This document shows positions 30,215 through 43,196 of a DNA stretch of 64,000 bases, piece after piece. The notes under the pieces are model-generated. The model was given only the letters and a program-made list of their open reading frames with translations. It did no database searches and had not been told where the DNA came from. The translations under genes were made by a program, and so were the position numbers. How positions within the stretch are numbered: position 1 is the first letter of the stretch; each line of letters starts with the position of its first letter. The DNA comes from Symbiodinium microadriaticum (taxonomy: Eukaryota > Sar > Dinophyceae > Suessiales > Symbiodiniaceae). The stretch spans positions 1 through 64,000 of the forward strand of contig LSRX01000578.1 in NCBI GenBank assembly GCA_001939145.1, written 5' to 3'.

Positions 30215-30292
30215 AAGGTGGCGAAGATTCAGTCGCACATGAAGAGCTTCGTCAAGGGCATGGTCCGTGGCCGTGAGATGAACGTGTTGTCG
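30215..30292 (+). CDS. PH-like domain gene, upstream exon
   Basis: A 78-nt, phase-0 exon between GCAG and a GT donor encodes KVAKIQSHMKSFVKGMVRG and ends REMNVLS. This is the start of a domain I recognise from dinoflagellate proteins, where it continues VDGQL..CTCSLDRKL. Exactly that continuation occurs at 43197, about 12.9 kb downstream, in the same phase. No continuation is visible close by. It is either the upstream exon of that gene or a stranded fragment of a relative. Function unknown. Confidence 0.5.
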
Positions 30293-31580
30293 GTACGCCG
30301 CATGACTCCCGGCCAAGCCTTTGCCCTCTTTTGCCTGTGGTTTAGGATGCCAGCTGCATGACGCCTCTGTGCATGCGAAAATCCGCTTTACCGGGCCTCT
30401 TCCTGGCTTGGAGGCCGTACTGGCCAAGCTCTGCACTTGCCAACGAAAGTCGCGCAAAGACCAAAGAGAGTCACCACGAATCCGAGTCGTTTTGTTTTCC
30501 ATGTTTTCCATACCCAAAGTCTCTGCGACACTGAGCCCAGAGCCAATGCAGTGCTTCGGGGATGGCTGGAGATGCTGGAGCACCCTTGCGTCGAGTTGCC
30601 GTCGCCTCCTCGCTGCGCAAGCTGTCGAGGCCAGAGAGAAGTTCTGCCAATGCTACTCTGTTTGTTTACCATCTCTCTCAGAGAGTTTCCCTTCCTGCAG
30701 CCCGGAGGCTCCGGCCAATGTTGCAGGCACGTGCAGTGCCATGTTCGGGATCTCCAGCCCGCGAGTACTCCTAGGGATTCGGTGCACTTCCTGAGTGGTA
30801 TAACACTGTGCCGGGAATCGAGAACGGCTATTTCCACTTGCACCATTTGTACACCAAGATTACCAAGATGACGTGTCATCTTGCCCAACCACCGCCCGAC
30901 TCATCTTGCCGTGTAACACATGTAATAATGTGTGAAAGGACAAGCCCGGCGTATTCGATACCACGTTTCTGTGTCCTGTAGATCTCCTCCCGTCGCGATG
31001 GCGGCTCCTCCCATGAGGTGATGGCAGCGATCGACACCTTCCGGGCTGCCGTCGCAGCTGGAGAGGACGTGTCGCCGCTTTTCGGCGGATGGACCGGCCT
31101 GGCGATCAATTCGTCGCCCGGCGCTGTGGCCTCGGCTGCGGTGACGAAGGCGAAGGAGAGATCAACCGGCGGGGACGCAGGACCATCGGATCCGTGCCGC
31201 GGAGCCACTGGCCGATCCTCAGACGATGTCAGCAGCAGCCGGCGACACCGGCGTTGGTCTCATTGGTCGTCGCTCGCTGGCGGGTGACGGGCTGGGATGC
31301 AAAAAGCGTGCCCGGCGCCGTACAACCCTGCTCTGGCGAAGGCAACGGACCCGGCGCGATGCGCTTCCAAACCACTCAAAAAGAGGGCCGTCGTACCATT
31401 TTGGTTCGCACGTCGGGTGTCGAGCTTGTCTGGCTTGACGGTTCCGCTTTCCCAGCACGTACAGCAGCGGTGGTGGTAGTAGTAGTCGTCGTCGTAGTAT
31501 AGTAGTAGGAGTAGGAGCGGGATTTGGAGTAGGAGTAGGAGTAGGAGTAGGAGTAGGAGTAGGAATAAGAGTCGGAGTAG

Positions 31581-31667
<87 letters not shown>

Positions 31668-32746
31668 TAGAAGCAGTAGTAGTAGGAGATTGCTCTTACT
31701 GGGGTAGCAGCCGCAACCTGTATGGAGCCCGGCAGGAGCCGAGCCACGCTCCGGAGGCAAAAGGCTTGGTGCTCAGCGCCAGGTAAAATCATAACTCAGG
31801 GTTTGATGGTCAAAAGCAATCTTACGGTACTGCACGGTCTTTTTACGAATCTTTTGGTAACCTTAAATATCTTTGCGGTAGCCTTATTATGGTATCTTCA
31901 TCGTGACCCAATTCTTAGCTTATCGACTTATAGTGAAATGATGCCATGGCATCCGACAGCCCAGGTCTCAGAAGAAAAAGGCACAGGCCTTGGGCAACCA
32001 GACATCGCTGAGCTTCTGAGCGTTTTCCAAAGCCGAGGCCTTGCAGGCAAACTCAGCTTCTCAAGCATCAGGCGCTGACACGGTTGGGACGACCTTGGCA
32101 TGGCCGATGTGGGAGAATTTTTTTGTGCAGGTCGGCGTGGACCTAGTGGGCAGGACCGGGGAGGGCATTGCCTGGCCTTATGTTTAGCCCCTTGTTCCCA
32201 GTAGGCTTGTTTCACCTTGTTTGACGAGAGTTGATTTGGAGTTTGTGTTGAGATGACTCAGCTCCTTCGCCTCTGCTCGTCGAATCACAGCTGCGGCTCT
32301 GCTCGTCAAGGAAGAAAAGTGTCAGGCAAACACAAGTAAAGGTTCATCCGAAGGTGGCTACGTTGTGCCAATGGTACCACATAAGCTACGTTGCTTGTTG
32401 TATCTTGTTGTACCATCGGACTTCCATATTTTTTTTGGCACTTTCGCAGGTCATTGCTGTGATCCGTTTCATCGGGCACAAGCGGGCTTGACTTTCTACT
32501 CTCCTGGGCCTAAGACTTTGTCTTTCTCACGTGGCTTGTGCAAGCTTCGCCTTCTCCGTGTTCAATTAGCCGCAGTGCTTGGCTTTTGGGGCATGTTCTG
32601 TCTGATCTGCGCTGCTGGGCTCAACAGACTATCTTCCCGTGAAAAGTGCTGATAAATCATGAGGCTTTGAAGCAACGAGGGGACTCCGACACTAGTGCAT
32701 CGTCGCTCATTGAGACTTTGATTTCTAAGCCTTTGCAAGGGTAGTG
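30293..32746. other. Mostly non-coding, contains GTA microsatellite
   Basis: Short ORFs only. The stretch 31000-31290 is open on both strands with GC-rich codons but shows no motif. The simple repeat at 31468-31690 is listed separately. ORFs rich in Leu or Tyr across it are products of that repeat. Confidence 0.5.
31468..31690. repeat. GTA / GGAGTA microsatellite
   Basis: A block of GTC/GTA triplets is followed by GGAGTA hexamers (31508-31585) and then a nearly pure GTA run of about 90 bp (31585-31665), with decayed triplets to 31690. Confidence 0.95.
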
Positions 32747-35662
32747 ATGTTTCGCCTGGGGGCCCCGCTCGCCCTGCCGCTTCTGGGCCTGCTCCTTCCT
32801 GCGGCATCGCTTCCCTTCGCCGAAGACGACGAGTGCGACGGCAGCGACGGCTCCGAATGTGCCTTGCAGGCTTTGCAAAGACGTGCAGTGCAAGGCCAGG
32901 GTAGAATCTGCTTTGCCTTCTTCAGTTCGGCACCTCTGTTGACCCACAGGTGAGTCCTCTTCCGAAGTCTCCCTGGGAGAGTCCAACAGCAGCTTCCGCT
33001 ACTGCCACGAAAGCTGTTGGTTGAAGTATGGCTTTGTGAAAGGATTGATCAAGCGGGATGTTTTTGGTTTTGTCCCATCTGTCAGGTAGTAGAGGGTAGT
33101 TGGTTTCAATCACATGTATGCTGTCAAGCTGTGTGCAGGAGACTGCAGATGCGACGTGCACAGGGGTTGGTACATGTGGATATGTTGGAAGCGGAATGGG
33201 GTGCGCATTAAGCCGGAGTACGGCCATCAGTTCAACTGTCATGGCCTGACACATGCGGCCCCGGCACCACCCCCACCGCCCCCACCAAAGGAGTATACAT
33301 CCTCCTACAATCCCAAGTACCGCGTGAGAAACCCAGAGCTGGTGAATGCCAGTACTGCTCCGCTCATGACGTTCCATCTCTACCGCGTTCAAAGTGATGC
33401 CAACTATAGCTGTTGTGCAAATGCTGACTTGACGACGGCTGGTGCAGCCATGTTCTATTTGCACAACGAGATCGTCTGGCACGCCAAGTCGCGAGCTGGT
33501 ACGAATTTTGCAGACCCGAAAACGCGAATTCGTCGGTACAAAGTGTGGACACGAGCCACGCAGCCTTTGTACGACCTCGGCATGAACTTCGGCGTCGATG
33601 GCTTAGTTTCTCTCCTTCAGAGGGTTGGATATGCAACATTGCATGTGAGACATAAATGCGATCCAAGAGATCGAAAGTCCACATGTGAACGCCTCGCAGA
33701 GCTTGCTTTCTCGAGTCGGGGGGTTGTAAACCTTGCACCCCGGAAGACCGTGTGGAGTGCACATCCAGACAGAAAACAGGTTGAATGGCAGAACCTCAGC
33801 TCTCCAAAGAGTGCGGGGTGGGAACCCAGAAGGTGTCGGGAGTGGCAAGTCACAAACCCTCGAAGTGTCGGACTAGACATTCGCACACCGCGCTGCACAT
33901 AGTGACATAAGTAATTGCAGTCGACGACCAGCAGATGAATCAGCTAATCACTACCAGGAGCGATGCTGACAATGCGCATGGTCATGACTAGCAGGTTACC
34001 ATGATTGTTCCTACAGAATCATCGTAGTGACTTTGATTGATCGGCAGCATAGTAATCATCATGCTTCACAGCGGCTCCCTGATCAGCCACAGCCATCACG
34101 ACCTTGACCATGCCGAGACCAATAATTGGGACGTTTCCCGAGGCGAGCTCGATGCAACAGGCTCGACACTTGAAGTCGCGTGGGTCCAACCCTTGTGACA
34201 GCGGCACTTTCAAGCCCCTGCCCCAAAGGCTTCGAAAAAGGCACACACCCCAAAAGAAAGCATCGCCACAGCGAACTATTCGGGCTTTTCAATAGAATGT
34301 GTTTGGCTGCCAACGTGCAAGGTCATGAACGAGTTCGACATTACAGAGTGCACCGGCCCCTTCGATTGCGAGAACTTTAAGCGCTTTGGGTACACGGTTG
34401 GCTGCGAGAACTGGGTTGAAGGATCAGCTGCGAACTTCCCACATCAAAAGTGGCTCCTTGCTTGAAGTAATCTGATGTTAGGCGGAGCTTTGTACTCTGT
34501 ATATGCCGCAGCATAGTTTCTTCGACTCAGCGTGAAGTCGCCTCTACACAGATGGAGCGATCACAGGAACAAGTTGAACTTCTATCCGAATGCTGCATGG
34601 TTCAGTCGGGAGCTTATATGAGGATGAAGGAGATGTCCCGATTCGTAGATGTCCTGTCGTGGCCTGCGTGTCTTTTCCCGCTCTGAGGCTTGCCAGGCCC
34701 ATGCCCCTTTGGCAAGCTGGACGCGAAAAGTGCAAGCTGCAAGGCACAGCTGGGCAAAAGGCGTTTGGGCAAATGCCTTGGAACGGGTTGTGGACTCCTT
34801 GACTGCTTGAGGCAACTCAGCCGGGTGGCCAGTGTCCCGAGGGTATTTTCCCAGATGGATCAGGCGACGTGTGCAGCGAGGTGTCGTAGAAAGATCTTTA
34901 GAGCATGTCGCTGGAATGGCAGGGGACTGCACCTACCAAATCGCTCCTGCTGGAGAGATCCGCATCGATGACTTGGTCGGCATCACAGAGGAGACCTGCC
35001 AGCTCTGGCCTTTTGTATTTCCCACTCATATTCGCAAAGTTGAGGAGACTGGCAACTACGCCAATTTCATCAAGGTCGGCGGACGTGAAACCCAGCTGCA
35101 GTCGGCAGCAGGTTTCAAGGGTGTTTCTCGTGCGTGAACAAGAAAATCGGGTGGAGTCGATCGAGTGCCCACTGCTGGGCTGAGGAATACGATCCAGTCA
35201 TCGACCAGGGTGTCCACTTGAACTTCTGGGACGGACGGTGCGGGGACGGCACCTATGTAGCTTTCCAAGACCTTGGTGTGCCGAAAGATGCAACTTCTTG
35301 TCCTGAAGCGACAGGTTTGATGCAATGCTTTGTGAATGGCGGACCAAGAAGCTGGAAGACATGTCTCCCTGCTTCAATCGGCAACGGCATGGAGACGGTA
35401 TCGGTTTCGTGGCTGTGCACATACTCAGGTTTGCAAAGAAGTATCCGGACGATCCAACCATCGAAGCGCCGGAGTGTGTCTTGGCTGTTGAGTCGCCCTT
35501 CTTGCAACAAAAAGCAAACATTGGGCCCGGGCTGTGAAAGCTTTGGGCATCAAATCGTGCAGCAGATTTGCGACAGTGCCGGCTCGTGCAGGTGACTTCA
35601 ACAAGTGGCTGCTTTCCTGCAATATCTCAGACTTGCAGCCCGAATTCCAGTTCTGGGCATGA
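32747..35662 (+). CDS. Predicted secreted dinoflagellate protein, many exons
   Basis: Exon 1 (32747-32900) encodes a signal peptide (FRLGAPLALPLLGLLLPAAS) and then DECDGSDGSECALQALQ, a start typical of dinoflagellate secreted proteins. A 49-nt GT-AG intron (32901-32949) joins in frame to exon 2, which encodes FRYCHESCWLKYGFV. Later open pieces read as one family: AMFYLHNEIVWH and LYDLGMNFG (to 33593), MNEFDITECTGPF (from 34322), CTYQIAPAGEIRIDDLVGI (from 34923), DQGVHLNFWDGRCGD (about 35190-35245), RFAKKYPDDPTIEAPEC (about 35420-35480) and a last exon ending DLQPEFQFWA at the TGA 35660-35662. Several joins are unresolved. It resembles secreted proteins seen repeatedly in symbiodiniacean gene sets; function unknown. 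Confidence 0.55.
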
Positions 35663-36109
35663 AAGATCCTGACCAAGGAAGTTCTATCACGGCACTTCGC
35701 ACAAGCCGTGAGGCCCGTTGCGGCACCAGATTTGGACGTTTCACGCCGTTTCCCATAGCGTCAATAGAAGATGAAGCCCCTCTTGAAGCAGCGAAGCTGT
35801 GATGCTGATGCTTGAGACTGTAAACGGCCGTTGCATGCAGCTTTTTGCATCACCTGGCTCTTGCTCTGAAGGGCCACAGAGTCTGGTTTCCAGGAGCTCA
35901 AGGGTCCCGAGCAGAAGACGACTGCCGTGATTGCTTGGGGCCAAGCTCGGCTAAGTCCTCTGTCTCTGCGCCGCTGCGGCATGCTACGCCCGTGCCGTCA
36001 ACAAAGATCAGGTGCCTGAGACAGGCTCTGAGAATCCGTTGCGCACTCCGACACTCGAGGCCCACCCTACCATTTCGGTAGCCCTTTCAATCTGCCAGTT
36101 TGTCAACAG

Positions 36110-37296
36110 GTGGAGAATGTGCACAAAGTCTACGATGCGATTGCCAGTCACTGGAACCACACGTCGCTGTGCTCGGGATGTTCTTCATTTCGAGATGCGC
36201 TGTCACTTTGACGGAAACCTGAGGCGCTACAAAGCCTGGCCCAAAGTGGAGGCAGGTTCATGCAAAGGTTCCGCGGACGGTGAGGTCTTCGGCTGTTGGA
36301 GCCCCCAGGCATTTATCCGTGGCTTGCCGCGTGGATCTTTGGTTGCTGATCTTGGTTGTGGCCAGGGCCTTTGTGACAGATTTTTCAGAATTGCGCACAT
36401 GTGAGCACCGCTTGGACGGTTCCCGCAACAACATCACCGTGAATGCCAACCAAAGTAGTGACATCACGCTTGCGGCACTCCGTCTGCTTATGCAGCAGGC
36501 AATGGCAAGAATTTGCAAGCGGCTCAACCCATGCTTGTGTGGGTCCGACTTGCCAAAGCATATCTGCGGCAATTGAGGCCACATGTCAAGGAAGCTGGAT
36601 GCTTTCCGGTGGCGAGCGTTTCTGCCCTACTGAGTGTGCGGCAGTGCACCAATCCATGCCCCTGCGTGAGTCCAAGGACATCAGCGGACCACTGGCAGAA
36701 ATTGCAGCCAAGGATTGCTCTTGTCTTAGCCGTGGGTGCAACATACGGTCCAAGATGTACTGGCGCTTGCAGGAGCACGGAGTCTGCTGCATGGCCCCTT
36801 GCCCAGAAGATGATGAAGCTTCAGAGATGGAAAGAGATGATCTTGTGTGAAGGTTTCTGACTGCCTGTGTGCGCCGTTGCGCAATGGCAGTTTCGATGCA
36901 GTGCTTTCCATTGCTGCCTGGCCCTTATACTTTCCGTCTCTCCCAACTGCACAGTCTCGACCAGCTAATTACTTGCAGGAGATTTGTGGTCGTAGTATAT
37001 CTGCAGAGGTTTTACATCATTTGTCCACCGAGCCTCGGCGAGTACAGGCGGGCAAGAAATATGCAGAGAGTATCTGCGCCTTCGTATCTGCCCCGAGCCG
37101 CTTAGCCAGGCTCTGCGAGAAGCCGCGCCGCTGGTCTCAGTCGCCGGTTAAGAGACTTTGGGGTTTGGGGGTTTCGAGTCGATTCTTTTGTTGTGTTCTG
37201 CACGAAGTGGCTTTGCAATGCCTTGCACCCAGGCGCTTGCTCAGACCAGGCGGCCAACTCCTTGTCTACTGTTGGAGTTATGAGCCCGGAGCTCGG
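36110..37296 (+). CDS. Trm9/ALKBH8-type tRNA methyltransferase domain, small exons
   Basis: The exons spell a class I methyltransferase of the Trm9/ALKBH8 type: 36110-36162 (VHKVYDAIASHWNHT), 36224-36251 (RYKAWPKVE), 36309-36360 (AFIRGLPRGSLVADLGCG), 36499 onward (NGKNLQAAQPMLV), about 36668-36712 (SGPLAEIAAK), 36853-36915 (APLRNGSFDAVLSIA), from 37009 (VLHHLSTEPRRVQA) and from 37233 (RLLRPGGQLLVYCWSYEP). Joining 36360 to 36499 completes the SAM-binding motif DLGCGNGKN. Introns at 36252, 36361 and 36916 start GC; the one at 36163 starts GT. Enzymes of this group methylate carboxymethyl-uridine at the tRNA wobble position. No AlkB domain is seen upstream, so it may be a stand-alone Trm9. Ends and two joins are open. 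Confidence 0.7.
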
Positions 37297-37426
37297 ATTC
37301 GGAGACTTCGAGCTCACCTTGCGCTTGCAATGAAGCCTCAGGCAGGACGACCAGCGATCGCGGTCACGGCACCGGTTCCAAGCCCAGGCTCCGCAACTTG
37401 CCGCAGCGTCGCAGCACGCTTGTAGC

Positions 37427-37508
37427 AGAGAGAGAGAGAGAGAGAGTAAAAGAATTGCGGGTGGGCTTCACGCCCGGGGGTCCTGAGAGAGAGAGAGAGA
37501 GAGAGAGT
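37427..37508. repeat. Two GA microsatellites
   Basis: AG dinucleotide runs at 37427-37446 and 37485-37507. An inverted pair lies around the second run: CTTCACGCCCGGG (37466-37478) and CCCGGCGTGAAG (37544-37555). Confidence 0.9.
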
Positions 37509-40200
37509 CGGAGGATGTCTTGGTGCCTTGGAGCTTCCGAACGCCCGGCGTGAAGAAGGCATGGCGGCCAATTCCGTGAGTCTGTGCTGCAGTGGAGGCG
37601 TTTCCGAAGCCAAGCTTCGGTTTATCTTGCACGCATCCGGTGCAGGCAGCTGGAGGCACCTCGAAAGGAGGCCGTGACGAAACCCTGCTGAAGGACTCTG
37701 CAGGAGGCCGGTTGTCGTAGGAAGCTCATGACTTTGGTTTTCCCATGTTTGGGAAGATTCAGCGGCCGACATCTCCTTCGGTGTATTCCTGACAGTGTCG
37801 TGAGGATCTCTTCACCTCCCAGTATTGCTTGTGCAGACCGCGCAGGGCTTCTTTTTTTTAATTACCGACGGTTTTCAGTTGGGCATGCTCCTGAGTGTGC
37901 ACCCGGCCCTGCGTGCAATGTCAGTAGCGTGGGAGGCACGCCGTGTAGCTGGTAGAGGGTATCGGGCGTTGCAAGTTCCAGGCATGTGGCCTCTGTTATG
38001 CTCCTTCTCGGGTTCTTGAAAGTCGGAAATGCAGACAGTTCAAGATCTAGGGGATAAGAGTGCAAGGTTGGAGGGCAGGCAAAGGTTCAAGTGCTCGGCT
38101 TGGGGTTGCGAAACGCCATCACCTCCAACGTAAGCTCACATCAAATTTGCCGGGATTCCTTCCTAGCACAGCTACACGAGATCGACTGCATAAAATGTTG
38201 CATCGGGAAATGGTCTCGCATGGAACTGATCCGGAAATCAAGTCTCTGCTGGCCTTCGAAGGCTGGCGATTTCTTGTGTGCCAGTTTCGCTGGATTGGCG
38301 GAGCGGAGCTTGCCTTGTTTCTCTGTGGTTCCGACAGGTGACGAGGATGGCGGCAGCTGGGAAGAAAAACCGCCTGTGTGCCCTGGGCCCAGACGTACGA
38401 GACCTCAACAGTCTACGCGACCGCTGGATGCAACCGAGGCCAAAGATATTGTCACGTGTACAGGGAAGGCGAGCTACAAGAGCTGTCGCAAGCTCTGTTT
38501 TTCCTTTCTGTCATACCCTGCGCATTCGACGGGGGCTTCTGAGGTTGGAGCAGTTGCCGGAACTGGAAGTTCTGGAAAGCCTACGACCAAGCCCATTCCT
38601 GTCGCACAACATCGTGGTCTTGCTTGATGTGTGCCTGGAAGCCTGCTTCGCAGAAGTCTCAGGCTATTTCGACACTGGCAACTGGTGTGCCGTAGCGAGG
38701 AAGCGGGACGTGCGACAGTTGACGTCCCCGGACAGTTCAGCCTTTCGGCAGCCGGAGTAAAGCCAACCCAAAGCGTGCCGAGTGTGCTGCACGAGCGTGT
38801 AAGAAATTGTAAGAAGGCCACATGGAAGTATCAGCAGCGCATTCAGCGAACACTGACCCCTGACTGGCTCTGGACGTTCCGCCCTGCGCAGCTTTTCACA
38901 GGAAGCAATAAGATATTTCGCAACAATACTTGCAGCATGTTGTCGTGAGTAGCGCAGAGTGCAGTCCGTGTGCGGCCCTATGCTTTCGATCCTCGATCGG
39001 CTGCGGCGCTGCGGCCGGGCCGCTCCTGTAGGATTGTCCGAGCTGGAGGAGCAGGCCCAAATCAGCGAACCAAGGGAAAAGGTGGTGTTGTCCGATGTGC
39101 ATATGGGGGAGGAGGTTGCCTACATACAGATGCCGCAAGTTAGTGGCGCAAGGAGGGTTTTGTCGATGTACCGCTGGAGGTAGTGACGAACATTTGGCTT
39201 GGAGACTATGCCTCTGCGCTGACCGTCTTGCAGCCGGTTTGTGAGGCGCGGCTCCAGCATGTCTGCCAGACCCTGAGCCTCAGCTGGAAGTGTCTAAGGA
39301 GCAGCCCTGGCGCGCCCTCCACGCTGCATTGACACAACTTCTGACCCAGCTGCCGTCAGCTGCGCCTCGGACTCATGTGCATCACCATGCTTGGTCGATG
39401 TAGGTATCTTTATCCAGGGGCTGCTCCACCATGGTGTGAGCGTGAACATGTAGCTTCCCGAGCTGAGGAGAGAAAATCTGCTGCCTTCGTGCCCAGACGT
39501 TTGACAGAGGTCTATGTGTTCCAAAGCTCAGTCCTTGCCTCTTGACATCGTGAGCTGTTTGTCCCTGTGCATGCAAGCACGTGGAGGTTGCAGTGCGCAA
39601 TTCCCCCTCTGTCGGACTGGGTGTGCAACGTGTGACGGGCAGCTTGCGTGTCGATGGCGCAGACTTGAGCTACGTGGCTCGTTTGTGTTCCGGGCAAGCA
39701 TGGCAAAGGCGACCGCATGGCCAAGGGCTTTACAGCTTCAGATCAGCTCCGAACATCTGAGGTATTGCTGCTGAAGGACAGTGCTTGGGGGAGATTTCCA
39801 AAGCTCCGAGCTTGGTGAGTCCTGACATGTGAGTCGCGTGAGGATCCTGCTCCGGTCGCTCCCCTCCGTGTGCTTCGCTTCGGAGGCAACGCCGAGGTCG
39901 CAGGCCTCTCTGCGAGGTGGGATACGGAGTGCACTGCAAAGCGCGCTTCTTAGAGAGGTGTGATGGCCAGGTCGCCCGAGATCCTGCGGCTTGTGGAACA
40001 AGGCCTTGCGGATGAGACTCGGCTACGGCCTAGCAGGGCCTAGCAGGTGGGAGAGTTTGCAAATTACATGGATCCTCACAGCCCTATTGCCAACTTGGTA
40101 CTGCTACTAACCTGGATGCCTTGTACTGGGATAGGACATGGGAGAAACCTGATGCCCCCATGAATACCCCAAAATCGAGGAATAGTTTTAATGGCAAGCC
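37509..40200. other. Region with no assignable gene
   Basis: Several + strand ORFs of 60-180 codons overlap each other (38091-38627, 38278-38760, 38959-39183). Pieces such as GTDPEIKSLLAFEGW look protein-like but match nothing I know. They may be exons of a gene between the tRNA methyltransferase and the hydrolase. Confidence 0.4.
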
Positions 40201-40216
40201 AGAGCTTCCAAGTAAG

Positions 40217-40620
40217 GTCCTTCTCGTGGACTATCGCGGCTTCGGATGGCAACTGTGCAGCATGGACCCGCTGCGGTAACTCACGTCTGTGCTACTGTAC
40301 AAACTACAAACTCTCGTGGTGCCTCAGAGGTCGACAGGGGTCCCATCGATGGCCACCATGAGACGGGATGCAGAGGCACAGCGAGGGGCGGGCGACTTCA
40401 CGTTTGCAAGTTCACATATGCATAACTCTGCATAACATTGCAGGAGGTAGCCGCGGCATTCCCATTGCTGCTGCAGCAGCATGGACATAGCTCAGAAGGC
40501 CAGGCACAGATTTCCGGTGAGATCCGAGTGCAGGATTGGCCGAGAAGCCTGTAATGCCTGGCATTCAGAGGGCCCTTGGTGATCGTGGGTCGCTCCATTG
40601 GCTCCTTGGCCGCCTTGCAC
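40217..40620 (+). CDS. Alpha/beta hydrolase exons
   Basis: One exon, starting after AG at 40216, encodes VLLVDYRGFGWQ, the strand-turn region before the first catalytic loop. A second, about 40568-40620, encodes GPLVIVGRSIGSLAALH, whose GRSIGS is the nucleophile elbow (serine codon 40594-40596). A GT follows at 40621. Together they fit an alpha/beta hydrolase related to small serine esterases or peptidases. The aspartate and histidine of the triad should lie in later exons, which I could not place with confidence among the open pieces to about 40900. Earlier exons are also missing. Confidence 0.5.
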
Positions 40621-43196
40621 GTGGCGCTTTTGGGCTTTGGAGAGGTGGGGCCGGGTCGAGCCCCTGTTTTCGAAAGGAACGTGTGTTGGCATCACGAAGA
40701 GGCGTTGGTGCTGGACTCCCCGGTCACGTGCCACTGGCCCCTGGAGGACAGCAGATGTGCATCGAGAAAGTTGTATCAGAAAATCTCCGAAGCACCCTTG
40801 CAGGGCATCCCAACGGCGACCTGGGCTAGCATGGGCAAAGCAATGCCTGCATGCCTTTCAGCTGGTGGTCGGCCGCTAGGTGCCTTGATTCATTTGGTAT
40901 GGTCGGTGCCGTAGGTGGCTTGCCTGCAGCGTGGTTTTTCTGCAGACAGGCCACTGCATGTGCTGCAGAACAGCAGCCAGCAAAGCGGCACAAAATAGTC
41001 GCGAGCAGTGCTGCCTGGATCCAACTGTGCCCGAGCTGCAGTTCGCATCTGGTCCGGTGCCATTTGCCTGTGGGCTAGGACGACTCGGGAAAAGCTGTTC
41101 CGGCAGTGCAGTCCGCCTTTCTTGCCAGCAATCGCTGTCACACTCACAGAGCCCAACTGCACATGGCTGGGCCTTCTCTGACACTCCGCCCGACAGAGCG
41201 AGAGGCGAGAGAGAGGGAGAGTCTTCCACGGACGGTGAGGGCCGCAAACCGAGCGGGGGCCGATGCCAGCGAGTTGCCCCAGGGGCTGAAGCGTAGGGAC
41301 TGGGTTTAGGGGTTCCAGGACTTGGTGTCGAGAGCGAGAGAGAAGTTTCTGATGCCACAGTCAGCGGGGACCCCAGTGCCATCCACTCACTAACACAGTT
41401 TGTGGGTGGACGGGCAAAATGGCCTGAGAGGTCGCGTAGCCGACCCCTAAGCCCTGCAGCGACAATGCCTGCCCTGTCGGCTCGTGGAAAAGACCCTGTG
41501 AACAACTCTCGTGCATCTCGGGTAGCTCCTCCTGAAGTGGTCGTGGTTCCCAAGACAAAAGTTCTTGGAAACGCAATGGCAGGAACCGTGGCGTGGAAAC
41601 CCGGAGCCTCGATCCGATCCGGACCACTACGGAGACCTCCACGTCATCTTTAGGAGCATGTGAAATGGGACGAAGCGGTGAGTTGCACAAGGCTTTGCAT
41701 GCCTTTGGAGACTTCTCGTGCAGAACGGCCCTGACATTTTCAGCTCCGAGCGTCCGCCATCGGAGGCGAAGTAGCAGAGCATGTAACTTCAGGTCGTGGC
41801 ACATGGCCTGCAACGTTAGGCAGTATTTACAGCACTGCACCGATTGAGTTTTGAGAAGAGTGGAGCTGTAGGCACCCTTCCTTCCTTATGCCAAGGACTT
41901 GTTGGGTTGCCTGGACATGCCGCTCCTCTACATGAACGGAACCGCGTGGGCCTCTCTGTGACCTGACAGTGCAGTGATTGTTCAGCACAGCTCAGGCCGA
42001 CGTGGTGTGCCCCGTCGCTCAGGCGAAGCAGTGCTTCGAGGACGGCCGGAGGGTCCTTTGTGCTGTTCGTCGACTGCATCGCTGAGATCTGCAGGCAGCG
42101 ACTTCGCCAACTAAACGCCTGGTCCTGCTCGAGGGCCTTGGTCACAATGAGGCCCTTGCTGGGCCTTACCGATGGTCAGAAGTTGAATAGGCCTTGCAGA
42201 CAGTTGCTGTAGCACGTTTCATCACGGCGACACAGAGGGTGGCAGACGTGATGGACGGCCAGGTCTAGGTAGCGTTCTGGCAGACCAATTACATGAATGA
42301 CGTGCATTGCCACACACCAGAGGGTCCAGTTTGCAAGATGTGGCGTAGTGCTGTCATGAATGAATTGTCAGGTCATGGCCGCCCCGGAGTACAAAAAGGC
42401 ATTGGAGGATGCAGTGGCATGCATTGAAGTTGATACGACTATCAGTAGGAAAGCAAGGTTCTGCAGGCTCTAGCCAGAAGAGCATAGCACTGAGACCAAG
42501 GGTTGTGAAAAGGGTTGGTAATCAGCACGCATAAGCTGCATCTCGAAGTGCCATGCAAATTACCATAGTTTTTCCAAGTAGGGTGACAGTCTGATTGATG
42601 CAGGAGTTCCTCACAGACGTGGGCCAGACATGTGGAGTGCGGCTTCAGAAAAGAAGATGGGTTAGCGTGTGCTTGGTCTTGATTTGTTGAATCCCTGTTC
42701 CGTCCTGTTAATCGTGCTTGTTGTACCTTCATTAGACTTCATTAGAGGTGCAAGGGATGCTGACGGACAAGCGTGACAAGCTTTCTGCCTTTGCAGTCCC
42801 TGGACAAACCAGAAACCTCTTCGTGTCATGGGGCTCTTGCCTGGGTCAGAAACAGTCAAGCCGAGCAAAGTCAGCGCGAAGATACGACGGCCTGGAAGGA
42901 GAGGGAAGGGTTGTTCAGGTTTCTCTGACATTGAGGATCCGGGCTCGCCCTTCCCGGCAGAGGCGATAACGCAGCCGACAGAACACAACGAGCACAGCTC
43001 TCTGCGTCTTGCGAGCAAGAGGAGCCGGCAGGACAGGGTGACATTTCACAGATGTTCGATGCCCGGCGGCCCGGTTGAGGGTTGGCCGTGGCAAAACGCG
43101 CACACAGAGACAAACCCGTCAGCAAATGAGGCCTCTGAGGCTCTGCTTTTTACCTCGCGAGACCCAAGAAAACGAAGTTTCCGCCCCCAAGCGCAG
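40621..43196. other. Region with no clear gene
   Basis: Probably holds the remaining hydrolase exons near its left edge. GA-rich tracts occur near 41190-41220 and 41330-41345. ORFs on both strands overlap and carry no motif. Confidence 0.4.

Noticed and set aside
31260..31792. Leu-rich and Tyr-rich minus-strand ORFs
   Set aside because: They are translations of the GTA microsatellite.
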